Shown here: positions 19,901 to 29,900 of the stretch, one piece after another
How positions within the stretch are numbered: position 1 is the first letter of the stretch
Layout: every line of letters starts with the position of its first letter
NCBI GenBank assembly: GCA_040403535.1
Contig: JBBAKL010000009.1
Location: forward strand, 1 to 64,000
DNA length: 64,000 nt
Direction: 5' to 3'
Source: JAHEYG01 sp040403535
GTDB lineage: Bacteria > Bacteroidota > Bacteroidia > B-17B0 > Aurantibacillaceae
The notes under the pieces: generated by a model
What the model saw: only the letters and a program-made list of their open reading frames with translations
Database searches by the model: none
What the model was told of the DNA's origin: nothing
Translations under genes and position numbers: made by a program

Positions 19901-21507
19901 CTAATTTACAGAATCCTACTATTAATAGTGCTTCATCGGTTATGACAGGAGTTTACTCTGTTACATTGAGTGCAGGTTCATGTACCGCCACTGCAACAAC
20001 GAGCGTAAGTTTAAATCCACTTCCTACACCAGTTATCGTTTCAAATGATCCGATTTGTGTTGGTGCTAACTTAAATTTAACCGGAAGCGGCGGTGTAACG
20101 TATAGCTGGTCTGGTCCTAATGGATTTGCTTCAACACAGCAAAACCCATCCATTACCAATGTTACCTTAAGTAATAATGGTACCTATTCATTAACAGTGA
20201 CAGATGCAAACGGATGTTCTAATAGTACAAGCACCCTTGTAACTATTAACGCCATTCCAACACCTGTTGCTACAGGAGGATCGGCGTGTGAAAACGGCAA
20301 TGTAACACTAACAGCAAGTGGCGGTGCTACTTACAGCTGGTCAGGGCCAAATGGATTTACCTCAACTCAGCAAAATCCTGTAATTAACAACGCAAGTTTA
20401 AATGCCGCAGGGCAATACACCGTTATAGTTACTGCGGGCGGAGGCTGTTCTGGTACAGCGTTTACTAATGTTACCATAACGCCTGCTCCAATACCAACTG
20501 CAACTGTAAGCGGAGCTGTTTGTGAAAACGGTTCAATCAATTTTAATGCCGGTGGAGGAACAAGCTATCAATGGTCAGGACCAAACAATTTCAGTTCAAC
20601 TTTGCAAAGCCCTAATCTTACGAATGTTAGCGCGGCTCAAAATGGTGTTTATACAGTATTGGTAACCGATGCAAACGGCTGTTCGGCAACTGCAACTGTA
20701 TCAGCAGTTGTAAACGCTAATCCGGTTGGTACTATTTTGTCCGGTAATGTAAAAGGATGTTCACCTGTTTGCGCAAACTTCGCAATATCATCAACTCCTT
20801 CGGCAACAACAGCAAACTGGAGTTTAGGTGATGGAAACAACGCGGTTGGTGTAACCACAGTTAATCATTGTTATTCGGCAGTAGGAGTATATACAATAGG
20901 CGCCATGTTTATTGATCAAAATGGCTGTACAGGCTCTGCCACAAGTACAGTTGAAGTTGTACCAAGTCCAACAGCTGATTTTAATTTCGCTCCAATAAAA
21001 CCGGTTATCAATCAGGATCCATTGGTGACATTTACCGATGCCTCGCATAATGGAAATATTGTTTCATGGAACTGGTTCTTCACCAACACAGCACAATCAA
21101 CATCCAATCAGCAGAACCCGACATTTATGTACACTGAACCTGGAATTTATGCAGTTGCATTAGTAGTAAAAAGTGATATTGGATGTACCGATACAATTGT
21201 AAAATCTATAGTTGTAAGCGAAGATTATGGTATATATGTACCAAATGTGTTTACTCCAAACGGTGATGGTTTAAATGATGTGTTCCAACCTAAAGGATTC
21301 GGAATTGTAAAATATGAATTACAAATTTTTGATCGTTGGGGCGAAAGAGTATTCTATACGAAAAATTTTGAAGAAGGTTGGGATGGAAAATTCCAGGGCC
21401 GAGGTGGTGACATTTGTGCGGAAGGTAGCTTTACCTGGTTAATTAACGTTACCAACGTTTTTGGCAAAGCTCATGAAATAAAGGGGCATGTTACTTTAAT
21501 TAAGTAA
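16939..21507 (+). CDS. Giant secreted adhesin-like protein with 11 WSGP modules and CHU_C sorting domain
   Basis: The protein has 1522 aa. The signal peptide is about 1-23 (ends RLNAG). Residues about 25-170 are a unique N-terminal domain, followed by a few PKD-like modules. From about 415 to 1267 come eleven tandem modules of about 77 aa. Each has a Cys after a GPxC or SPVC motif, a W-S/T/N-GP-x-x-F core, QNP, and a GxYTVTV strand. Two PKD-like domains follow (SLGDGNN; WNWFFTNTAQSTSNQQNP), then CHU_C (VPNVFTPNGDGLNDVFQPKG, FDRWGERVFYTKNFEEGWDG). A surface filament or adhesin exported by T9SS is the best reading. Modules 3-8 contain a duplicated three-module block (see repeats). Confidence 0.87.
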   Translation: MRKSYLIFLVLISFLNFNRLNAGHGMALISPSFTVGATALTFTASSDAATCGGGPYWLQVELRCTAGQLTGTPPSTMQTNLLNWAGPGVTYNSFPWYNSLLNVPNYTSASAWPDQCTVEPYHPVTIPFTGLCPGQTYYFSAREWVSGTNSVGPWTTPSQFTVPGTFVPLNFNIVATPTIFCAPGSATLSVNSITGGCGQYSTVWSPGGSTLSTIVVSPAATTTYTALVSTPCNTLTKVVTINVVPSVSAAFTPVNSSTCTGSTVQFNHTGTAGVTHTWSSSPATGVTISTVNSASPSITFANPGTYVISHTVAAGSCTNVVTTNITVSGTPVTFSTPNYTQCLQGNSFTFSSSSATGTHTYAFNPGSGAPATGNTATYGPVSFTSPGTYTVTYSNNNGGCIASTSSVIVIRPQPTVTATNNGPICVGGNATFTGGGGGTYSWTGPNAFSSTLQNPGITNVTTANAGVYTLSVNLNGCGGTATTNLVISSATASANNTGPYCAGATIQLNGTAGSTYTWSGPGGFTSSVQNPTIANSTTAMSGNYTFTVNTGGCTATSSTSVTVNPRPVPAATNTGPYCAGSTIQLNVGAFTTYTWSGPSSFSSNSQNPTVTNSQIGNGGVYTVSVTGTGGCVGTSTTNVVVNPVPSPVVGSNSPVCLNNAINLNASGGTSYSWSGPNGFSSTTQNPTIAGSTAAMSGVYTVTVTSAGCTATGSVNVSVISPSTTASNTGPFCVGTTIQLNTNAALSYTWTGPGGFTSNLQNPTIPAATAAMAGTYNVLVSAGSCTAAASTNVVINPLPVPAATNTGPYCAGTTIQLNLGAFTTYSWSGPGGFTSNIQNPTISNSAVSNGGVYTVSVTNANGCVKTSTTNVVVNAVPIPIVGSNSPVCLNNAINLNASGGTLYSWNGPNGFTSANQNPVINGATTAMSGVYTVTVSAAGCSSTGSVNVSVISPTASASNTGPYCPGATIQLNTNAALSYTWNGPNGFTSNLQNPTINSASSVMTGVYSVTLSAGSCTATATTSVSLNPLPTPVIVSNDPICVGANLNLTGSGGVTYSWSGPNGFASTQQNPSITNVTLSNNGTYSLTVTDANGCSNSTSTLVTINAIPTPVATGGSACENGNVTLTASGGATYSWSGPNGFTSTQQNPVINNASLNAAGQYTVIVTAGGGCSGTAFTNVTITPAPIPTATVSGAVCENGSINFNAGGGTSYQWSGPNNFSSTLQSPNLTNVSAAQNGVYTVLVTDANGCSATATVSAVVNANPVGTILSGNVKGCSPVCANFAISSTPSATTANWSLGDGNNAVGVTTVNHCYSAVGVYTIGAMFIDQNGCTGSATSTVEVVPSPTADFNFAPIKPVINQDPLVTFTDASHNGNIVSWNWFFTNTAQSTSNQQNPTFMYTEPGIYAVALVVKSDIGCTDTIVKSIVVSEDYGIYVPNVFTPNGDGLNDVFQPKGFGIVKYELQIFDRWGERVFYTKNFEEGWDGKFQGRGGDICAEGSFTWLINVTNVFGKAHEIKGHVTLIK
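18881..18946 (+). repeat. 66-bp identical repeat, copy 1
   Basis: Identical base for base to 19574-19639, including synonymous sites, whereas flanking bases of the two super-repeat units differ. It encodes the VGSNSPVCLNNAINLNASGG segment. Confidence 0.9.
19574..19639 (+). repeat. 66-bp identical repeat, copy 2
   Basis: Partner of 18881-18946 at a 693-base offset. The identity of an island inside otherwise diverged units suggests recent gene conversion or a young duplication under uneven divergence. Confidence 0.9.
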
Positions 21508-21528
21508 ACCGATTAAATATCAAGCATT

Positions 21529-21556
21529 TAAGCCGCCAATTGGCGGCTTTTTTTAT
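21529..21556 (+). terminator. Intrinsic terminator after the second adhesin gene
   Basis: AAGCCGCCA / TGGCGGCTT palindrome at 21530-21549 followed by a T-run; 22 bases after the stop codon. Confidence 0.88.
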
Positions 21557-21671
21557 TGTCAGCATTCCTATTAATACTAAATTATTTAGTAAAGTTGCTG
21601 TTTAAATGAGTGAGCGTATAGTGTATAACTCAAGTTTTATCATATTTTTACTACAATTAATTACCCTAAGA

Positions 21672-24600
21672 ATGAAAAACAAATTTCTTGCTGTTTTGAT
21701 AAGTGCATTGTCGCTTGTTCTTTTTACAAATACAATGGTAGCTCAGGCACCATTTAAGTATTTAACTTACATTTTCCCTGCCGATTCCTTAAAAGGATTT
21801 GATGAAGAGGCGGCTAAACAGGAAGCCTTAAGTAGAGGTTTCTTCGGTTCGGAATATCATGTTATAATGTATAGCATGAAACGTGATTTTATTAATAAAA
21901 AATATGGTTACTATACAGGTGGCTCATCTAGCTCTCATGCTAAAGGAACCAATCCTGTAATTAACGCAGCCCCTTGTGTTAATGAAGATTTTGAATCATC
22001 CCCTTCAACTACTTCAACTTCTACAGTTGGAACAATTGGAACAGGTTTATTAGGCTGGCAGGCTTCATGGGGACAAAATTCCGGTGTCAATGGTTCTTGC
22101 ACACAAAGCGGATGTTGCCCAAACCCGGGAAGTACAGATGCATGGATTCGTCAAACGCCATGGACAGCTCCCGCTCCGTTAGGTGTAATACCAGCTTCAC
22201 CGTTTGGGGGTACTAAAGTGATTCAAATGAATGATAACATCACTGCCAAAGGTGAGGTTATACGTATTCAACAAACATTCCCTGTAACTTCTTCAAATGC
22301 TTTATTCCAGTTTTGTTACAAAGCAGCAATGGATGGTTCTGGCCATGCTTGTTGTGATCAGCCCTATTTACGTATTGAGCTATTAGATTGTATGAACAAT
22401 ATTTTAGCTTGTCCTCAAGTAAGTATTACGCCTCCGGGTCCTTCATGTGCTACAGTTAGCGCTACAGGTTGGACAACAAGCGGAAGTATTTCTTACACGC
22501 CAAACTGGATTATTAAAGCAATTGATTTATCGCCTTATTTAGGATCATGTGTTACTATTAAAGTAACCGTAGGTGATTGCGACGGTTGGGCACATTATGG
22601 TTATGCTTTCTTCGATTTCCAGTGTTTACCAATGACTGTTACTGTTAATAATATCCAATTCCCAGCGGGTTCTCCTGTTGTAGGTGTTGCTGCCTGTGGG
22701 GTCACAACGGGTACAATGGTCGCCCCTCCAGGACTCGGTCCTTACACATGGAACGGTCCAGCCGGAAGTGGTATAACAAACAATACAAATCAAACTGTTA
22801 CAACAACAATGCCGGGTAATTACACCTTAACAATGAATCCTCCCGGAATTTGTACGCCTATTACAAAAACTGTAAACCTTCAGTTTGGCTCTTTTCCAAC
22901 AGCAGGGGTCACAACAGCTAATAGTTGTACAACCTACACATTAACAAATACAGGAACCTCAGCTCCGTCAGTTCAAACATATTCATTTGCCGGTCCGGGC
23001 GCACCTTCTTCTTTTACTACAACCAATCCGACCAGCGTCGTCAATTTTGCTCCCTCCACAACATATACTATATACCAAACAGTAACCAATCCACAGAATT
23101 GCCCTGCAACTGCCTCCTTAGTAATAACTACACCTCCAGGGCCTTCTCCGGCATTTACCGCTGCTCCATCGTGGACACAATGTTTACAGGGAAATGCTTA
23201 CACATTTAATGCGACCACAAATCCAGGAACACACACTTGGTCGTTTACACCTTCAGCAGGTGCGCCTCCTGTTGGTTCCGGAAACACGTATGGTCCGGTA
23301 AACTTTACAGCGGCAGGTACATTTACAGTAATTCATACGGTTAACTCAGCCGGATGTGTTTCATCAACTCAATCTGTTGTTGTTGTAAATACTGCTCCAA
23401 CTGCATCCATCTTAACAGCTGTTGCTCCTCCATGTGCAGGTGCTTCAGCAACATTAACAGGTGCAGGTGGTCCAGGTACTTTATCATGGGCAGGACCGGG
23501 CGGATGGACAGGTGTTGGTTTAAGCACTACTGTTCCTAGTTTTAATGCTACTAAAAACGGAACTTATACTTTAACAGTAAATAATTTCGGTTGTATTAAA
23601 ACAGCAACTGTAAACCTTACTATGGGTACAATTCCTACACCAACAATTTCTAACTCCGGTCCGGTTTGTATTGGACAGACATTATCATTAACCGCAGTTC
23701 CTCCTGTTGGTAATAACGGTTTCTACTGGTATCGTCCAACTCCATATTACTATGGTGGATATAACAATGCTACTCCAACAATAGCTATTACATCTACAGC
23801 ACAAGCAGGAACATACTTGTTCTATGTGTTTTATTCAGGATGTCCTACTCAAACTTTTGCTACTAACGTTCAGGTTATTGCTGCTTCATCATTAACTGTT
23901 ACTAATACCGGACCTTATTGTGCAGGTTCGAATATTCAGTTAAATGTCGTTAACTCATCTACAGCAGCTTCAACTTATTCTTGGAGTGGTCCTGCAAGTT
24001 TTACAGCCAACGTTCAAAATCCAATAAGACCTACTTCTACCACAACCATGTCTGGCGCTTACACTGTAACCGCAACAATAGGTAGTTGTAAAGCAACCGG
24101 AACAACGAACGTGGTAGTTAATCCATTACCTAATCCTATTATAGGAAGTAATAGTCCGGTTTGTGCAGGACAAACCATTAATTTAACTTCAAGCGGTGGT
24201 TCAACCTACGCATGGAGTGGGCCTAATGGATTTACATCTACACTTCAGAATCCAACTTTAGCAGCCTCTACAACTGCAATGGCAGGAGTTTATACGGTTA
24301 CTGTTACCAGTACGGCAGGTTGTAAAAACACTGCAACTGTCAACGTAACGGTTACCACACCTAGTACAACTGCATCTAATGCAGGTCCTTTCTGTGTTGG
24401 TTCAACCATTCAATTAAATACGCCTTCAGCAACATCTTATACATGGACTGGTCCGGGAGGATTTACTTCTAATTTACAAAACCCAACCATTGCCGGTGCA
24501 ACTTCTGCAATGGGAGGTGTGTATACCATTACAACAACAACCGGTGCTTGTAAAGCTACCGCAACAACTTCTGTAACAATCAATCCTCTTCCTGTTCCTG

Positions 24601-26768
24601 CACCATCAAATACCGGTGCATATTGTTTAGGCGCAAACATTCAACTAAACGTTGGTGCATTTACAACATATACCTGGAGTGGTCCTGGTGCGTTTTCATC
24701 TAATTCACAAAACCCTACCTTATCTAACGCTGCTTTAACCAATGCTGGTTCTTATTCTGTATCTGTAAGAGATGCAAATGGTTGTATTGGAAGTGCTGCA
24801 ACAAACGTAGTAGTAAATCCATTACCAACTCCGGTTGTAAACAGCCCTACAACTTGTGAAAATACTACAATTGGTTTAACTGCTACAGGTGGAACTGCAT
24901 TTACATGGAGTGGTCCTGGAGGTTACTCTTCAACTACTCAAAATCCAAATATCCCTTCTGCTACAACATCAATGACAGGAAACTATACTGTAACAGTAAC
25001 TGACGCTAACGGTTGTGTGAACACTGCTGTTGCATCTGTATCTGTGATTGCTCTTCCAATTCCTACTGCTGCAACAGGTGGAGCAGTTTGTAATGGCGCA
25101 ACATTAAACTTAAGCAGTAATGGAGGAACATCATATAGCTGGACAGGTCCTAACGGATTTACTTCAACTTCACAAAATCCAAATATTCCTGCTGCAACTT
25201 TAGCCGCTGGTGGTATTTACACTGTAGTTGTAACTGCAAATACTTGTACTGCTGCGGCCACTGTATCTGCAACCATTAATCCTTTACCTACTCCAAACAT
25301 TGTAACTAACAGTCCTCTTTGTGTTGGTCAGGGATTAAACTTAAATGGTAATGGCGGTGTTTCATTCAGCTGGACAGGTCCAAATGGATTTACTTCTACA
25401 TCACAAAACCCGAATATCGGATCTAGTTCATTAAGTAATGGCGGTAATTACGTATTAACTGTAACGGATGCTAATGGTTGTGTTAATACAACCAATGCTA
25501 ACGTAACAATTAATCCACTTCCGGTTGCATCAGCAAGTGGTGGTACAGCTTGTGAAAACATGAATGTATCTTTAAGTGCAAATGGTGGTTCAACATACGC
25601 TTGGACTGGTCCTAACGGATTTACTTCTTCGTTACAAAACCCAACCATTAATAATGCTGCTTTTGCTGCTTCCGGACAATACACCGTAGTTGTTACAAGC
25701 GCTGCCGGTTGTGTTAGTACTGCATTTACCTCTATTGTAGTTAACCCTGCACCGATACCACAAATTGTAATAAACACTCCTATATGCGTTAATAATGTAT
25801 TAAACATGAGCGCTACCGGCGGTGTTTCTTATAGCTGGTCAGGTCCAAATGGTTTCTCTGCAACTGCCGGAACAGCAACATTAAATGCAAATTCAACAGC
25901 ATTTAGCGGAAACTATCAAGTTACTGTAACGGATGCTAATGGTTGTCAAGCTACTACTTCGGCTAATGCTGTGATTAATCCGCTTCCTCTTCCTAATATT
26001 ACAGCATCAAATAACAAGGGATGTTCACCAGTTTGCGCAACATTTAACTTAACTTCAAATAGTACAATTGTTACTGCTAATTGGACCTTGGGTGATGGAT
26101 CGGTAGCAAATGGTACAAGCGTAAACTCTTGTTATTTAACAACCGGAATTTATACTATTAATGCAACTGTTACTGACATTAACGGATGTTCAAATACGGC
26201 TCAGAATATTGCCGAAGTTTATCCGGAGCCAATGGCAGATTTCAATCATGCTCCTATTAAACCGGTAATCAATATTGACCCAGAAGTAACCTTTACAGAT
26301 GCTTCACATGGTGCAACGATTGCTTCTTGGAACTGGTACTTTATGAATACTGCTCAATACACTTCAAATCAGCAAAACCCTACATTTATGTACACCGAGC
26401 CGGGAACATATGCTGTAGCTTTAGTTGTTAAGAGTGATAAAGGCTGTACTGATACAATTGTAAGAGAATTAGTAGTTGGAGAAGATTATGGAATTTATGT
26501 ACCGAATGCATTCTCACCTAATGAAGACGGTTTAAATGACATCTTCCAGCCTAAAGGATTTGGAATTGTTAAATACGAAATCCAAATTTTTGACCGTTGG
26601 GGTGAAAAAGTATTCTCAACAAAGAACTTTGAAGAAGGATGGAATGGTAAATTCCAAGGCCGTAGTGGAGATATTTGTGAGGAAGGCACCTATACCTGGT
26701 TAATTAACGTAACCAGCGTATTTGGAAAAGCACACGAAATCAAAGGACATGTCACATTGATTAAATAA
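21672..26768 (+). CDS. Giant secreted adhesin-like protein (1698 aa) with WSGP modules and CHU_C sorting domain
   Basis: The frame is open from 21606, but the ATG at 21672 starts a clean signal peptide (MKNKFLAVL, ending MVAQ), so the shorter form is chosen. The N-terminal region has a FKYLTYIFPADSLKGFDEE segment shared with the next gene. A Cys-rich carbohydrate-binding or jelly-roll-like domain follows (about residues 95-330), with motifs such as CCDQPYLRIELLDC. After a variable region come about ten WSGP modules, two PKD-like domains (NWTLGDGS; WNWYFMNTAQYTSNQQNP) and CHU_C (VPNAFSPNEDGLNDIFQPKG). It is paralogous over its whole length to the gene at 26934 and, from the modules on, to 16939. 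Confidence 0.87.
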   Translation: MKNKFLAVLISALSLVLFTNTMVAQAPFKYLTYIFPADSLKGFDEEAAKQEALSRGFFGSEYHVIMYSMKRDFINKKYGYYTGGSSSSHAKGTNPVINAAPCVNEDFESSPSTTSTSTVGTIGTGLLGWQASWGQNSGVNGSCTQSGCCPNPGSTDAWIRQTPWTAPAPLGVIPASPFGGTKVIQMNDNITAKGEVIRIQQTFPVTSSNALFQFCYKAAMDGSGHACCDQPYLRIELLDCMNNILACPQVSITPPGPSCATVSATGWTTSGSISYTPNWIIKAIDLSPYLGSCVTIKVTVGDCDGWAHYGYAFFDFQCLPMTVTVNNIQFPAGSPVVGVAACGVTTGTMVAPPGLGPYTWNGPAGSGITNNTNQTVTTTMPGNYTLTMNPPGICTPITKTVNLQFGSFPTAGVTTANSCTTYTLTNTGTSAPSVQTYSFAGPGAPSSFTTTNPTSVVNFAPSTTYTIYQTVTNPQNCPATASLVITTPPGPSPAFTAAPSWTQCLQGNAYTFNATTNPGTHTWSFTPSAGAPPVGSGNTYGPVNFTAAGTFTVIHTVNSAGCVSSTQSVVVVNTAPTASILTAVAPPCAGASATLTGAGGPGTLSWAGPGGWTGVGLSTTVPSFNATKNGTYTLTVNNFGCIKTATVNLTMGTIPTPTISNSGPVCIGQTLSLTAVPPVGNNGFYWYRPTPYYYGGYNNATPTIAITSTAQAGTYLFYVFYSGCPTQTFATNVQVIAASSLTVTNTGPYCAGSNIQLNVVNSSTAASTYSWSGPASFTANVQNPIRPTSTTTMSGAYTVTATIGSCKATGTTNVVVNPLPNPIIGSNSPVCAGQTINLTSSGGSTYAWSGPNGFTSTLQNPTLAASTTAMAGVYTVTVTSTAGCKNTATVNVTVTTPSTTASNAGPFCVGSTIQLNTPSATSYTWTGPGGFTSNLQNPTIAGATSAMGGVYTITTTTGACKATATTSVTINPLPVPAPSNTGAYCLGANIQLNVGAFTTYTWSGPGAFSSNSQNPTLSNAALTNAGSYSVSVRDANGCIGSAATNVVVNPLPTPVVNSPTTCENTTIGLTATGGTAFTWSGPGGYSSTTQNPNIPSATTSMTGNYTVTVTDANGCVNTAVASVSVIALPIPTAATGGAVCNGATLNLSSNGGTSYSWTGPNGFTSTSQNPNIPAATLAAGGIYTVVVTANTCTAAATVSATINPLPTPNIVTNSPLCVGQGLNLNGNGGVSFSWTGPNGFTSTSQNPNIGSSSLSNGGNYVLTVTDANGCVNTTNANVTINPLPVASASGGTACENMNVSLSANGGSTYAWTGPNGFTSSLQNPTINNAAFAASGQYTVVVTSAAGCVSTAFTSIVVNPAPIPQIVINTPICVNNVLNMSATGGVSYSWSGPNGFSATAGTATLNANSTAFSGNYQVTVTDANGCQATTSANAVINPLPLPNITASNNKGCSPVCATFNLTSNSTIVTANWTLGDGSVANGTSVNSCYLTTGIYTINATVTDINGCSNTAQNIAEVYPEPMADFNHAPIKPVINIDPEVTFTDASHGATIASWNWYFMNTAQYTSNQQNPTFMYTEPGTYAVALVVKSDKGCTDTIVRELVVGEDYGIYVPNAFSPNEDGLNDIFQPKGFGIVKYEIQIFDRWGEKVFSTKNFEEGWNGKFQGRSGDICEEGTYTWLINVTSVFGKAHEIKGHVTLIK
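23396..26000 (+). repeat. WSGP module array of the third adhesin
   Basis: Two atypical modules come first (core WAGPGGW, then one with a Tyr-rich FYWYRPTPYYYGGY core). About nine canonical modules follow, from about 23896, ending near NPLPLPNITAS. The order of module types locally follows that of the second adhesin (SNSPVC type, then SNAGPFC type, then GAFTTY type), consistent with shared ancestry. Confidence 0.75.
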
Positions 26769-26784
26769 TACATGATCCTTATCA

Positions 26785-26817
26785 TAAAAAGCCTCCGGAA
26801 ACGGGGGCTTTTTTTAT
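26785..26817 (+). terminator. Intrinsic terminator after the third adhesin gene
   Basis: AAAAAGCCTCCG with CGGGGGCTTTTT around a GAAA tetraloop (one T-G wobble), followed by T-rich sequence. Confidence 0.9.
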
Positions 26818-26933
26818 TATCAGGGATTCAGTGAATAACCCTGTATCTATTTAGGGGGCTAGCCCATAAAATGAGTGAATGGTATTAGTATTACACCTCT
26901 ATTTTTTTATATTTACGTTATCATATTTCATTC

Positions 26934-29900
26934 ATGAAAAGAAGAATACACTACATTTTATTTATTGCATTAATTTTTAATTTTTTTAATGGGCAATTAT
27001 TTTCACAATCGAAACGTTTTAAATATTTAAGCTATGCTTTTCCTGTTGATTCATTGAAAGGCTTTGATGAAGTAAGTGCTAGTCATGCTGCATTGCAAGG
27101 CGGTTACTTCGGTACAGAATACAAATTGTATATGTACCGATCTAAACGAGATTTTATTAATGCGAAATACAACATCTATAATGCATCGGTTTATTTATCC
27201 AACAGCGCTTACGCTAAAGGATTTAATCCGGTTACTCCTCTCGGTGCTCCGTGTGTCAATGAAGATTTTGAAGCAAACAATTTATCCGGTTGGACAATTA
27301 CCAGTTTAGGATTAAATGTCAACTCCTGTACTTATCAAGCAGTAACATCATCCGGAAGCCCTGAAGCAACAGTTTTAGCAACACCAATTGCTGATGCTTA
27401 TTTTGGCACAATACCAAATTCACCCTTAGGAGGGACGCGTGTTGCTAAATTAAATGACGGCAACCCTTCAGGTCTAGTAACCCGTATATCACAAACATTT
27501 CCAGTTAACTCTAATAACGCGTTATTTCAATATGCGTATATTACTGTTTTCCAAGGTGCGCACCCTTGTTGCGATAATCCATTTTTAAATATTTTCTTAA
27601 AAAACTGTTCTAATCAGGTAATTGCCTGTCCTCAAGTTACTGTAGTAGCACCGGGAGGTTCTTGTGCATCCACCTCACCAAATTTTACAACACCAAACAG
27701 CTCCGGAGTTTCATGGAACACAGCATGGCAAGTTCGTTCCTTAGATTTAACTCCATATTTAGGATCATGTGTCACCATTGAAGTAACTGTTGGGGATTGC
27801 AACGCTGCAGGACATTTTGGCTATGCTTACTTTGATGCCTTATGTTCCCCAATGAATATCACAGTTAATAACGTGACTTTCCCTGTTGGAACATCAGCGG
27901 CAACTGTTTCCGCATGCGGAGCCACTAATGCAACTGTAACTGCACCACCCGGTTTAAGTCCATATTCTTGGACAGGGCCAGCAGGAAGCGGAATAACAAA
28001 TAATCCTAACCAAACATTTACTACTAACGTAGCAGGAAATTATACATTAACTGTAAATCCACTCGGTTCGTGTGCTCCAACAACAAGAACTGTTAACTTG
28101 CAATTCGTTCCTTCTCCTCTTGCTACTTTTACAGCTTCAAACAGTTGTACAACTTTCACATTTACAAATACGGGCACTCCGTCTCCGGCAATACAAACCT
28201 ATTCTTTTGTTGGAACAGGAGCTCCGGCAAGTTTCACAACAACCAGCCCTACCTCTGTTGTCAATTTCCCTCCTTCAACTACATTTACAGTTATTCACAC
28301 CGTCGTCAATAGTTCAAGTTGTACAGCGACTAACAGCTTAGTGATTACTGTACCGCCAGGTCCTAATCCGGCCTTCACATCGGCAACATATACCCAGTGT
28401 TTGTTAGGAAACTCTTTTACGTTTAATGCTGCTTCGAATCCGGGTACACATTCTTATTCATTTAGTCCTGCCACAGGTGCGCCGGCCGTTGGTAACGTTG
28501 CCACTTATGGTCCGGTGAATTTCACTTCCGCAGGCACTTATACAGTTACTCATACTTTAACTAATCTTGGTTGTACATCTTCTACTTCATCTGTTGTAGT
28601 GATTAAACCTCAACCCACTGTAACTGCCAATAATAATGGGCCAATTTGTGTTGGCGGAAACGCGGTATTGTCTGGTACGGGCGGAGGAACTTATAACTGG
28701 TCAGGACCAAACGCATTCTCTTCCGCTGTTCAAAACCCAACGATAACAGGAGTTACAAATGCAAGCGGGGGCGTTTATACCTTAACAGTTACCTTAAACG
28801 GCTGCACCGGCACTGCAACTACTAACTTATCTATTGCTTCTTCTACTGCTTCTGCAGCGAATACAGGACCTTATTGTGTCGGACAAACAATTCAACTTAA
28901 CGGTTCGGCGGGTGCAACATTTACATGGAGTGGCCCTGGTGGATTTACTTCTAACCTGCAAAATCCTACTATTGCGAACTCTACAACTGCACATTCTGGA
29001 ACTTATAATTTTACAGTGAATTTAGGTGGTTGTGTTGCCAGTGGATCTACCGCAGTTGTTGTTAACGCATTGCCAACCCCAACTATTACAACTAATAGTC
29101 CGCTTTGCATTGGCCAAACATTAAATCTTAATGGAAGCGCTGCAGCTTCTTACACATGGACGGGACCAAACTTATTTACAAGTGGTATACAAAACCCTTC
29201 GATAACTTTTGTAGGTGCTACAGCCGGAGGAACTTATACTTTAGGGGTTACTAACGCGAATAATTGTAGAAACACAGTTACAGCTTTAGTTATTATTAAT
29301 GCGACTCCAACTATTGTTGTAAATAATCCAAACGTTTGCGTCGGACAAACTATTAATTTGACTTCTAACGGTGGTAACACCTACGCTTGGAGTGGTCCAA
29401 ATGGTTTTACATCAGCTTTACAAAATCCAAGTATAGCCAGCTCAACCACTTTAATGACCGGCGCCTATACTGTTACTGTTACAAGTACGCAAGGATGTAC
29501 AAACACTGCTGTTTCTAACGTAAATGTATTTCCTGTTCCTTCACCTACCATTGTAACTAACAGTCCGGTTTGTGTTGGCGGAACCCTTACTTTAAGCGGA
29601 AGTGGCGGCGCTCAATTTGCATGGGCAGGCCCTAATGGATTCATTGACTTAAACCAAAACACAAGCATTACCAATGTTTCTTTATTAGCTAACGGTGTTT
29701 ATACCTTATTAGCAACAGCAGGAACTTGCAGTGCAGCAACAACTGCTTCAGTAACAATTAATCCTCTGCCAAATCCAACCATAAACAGTAATAGTCCTAT
29801 ATGTATTGGCTTTGATATTAATTTAACCGGAAACGGAGGAACTTCTTACGCATGGGTTGGTCCAAATGGATTTACTTCTACAGCTCAAAATCCTACAATT

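Larger units (their letters stand above)
18640..20025 (+). repeat. Two copies of a 693-bp three-module super-repeat
   Basis: Unit 1 (18640-19332) and unit 2 (19333-20025) both begin VPAATNTGPYCAG, contain IQLN and GAFTTY, then the VGSNSPVCLNNAINLNASGG module, then a SVISP/IQLNTNAALSYTW module, and end NPLP. The offset is exactly 693 bases (231 codons). This is a duplication of three modules at once, more recent than the ancestral single-module array. Confidence 0.88.
18180..20740 (+). repeat. Eleven tandem WSGP modules (about 77 aa each)
   Basis: Counted by the W-x-GP core: NAF, GGF, SSF, NGF, GGF, GGF, NGF, NGF, NGF, NGF and NNF versions occur at regular spacing of about 232 bases. Related modules fill the next two genes. 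Confidence 0.85.

Noticed and set aside
18180..20740. Regular repeats considered as a CRISPR-like array
   Set aside because: The period is about 232 bases, the repeats are in frame and encode conserved protein modules, and there are no short identical repeats separated by unique spacers.
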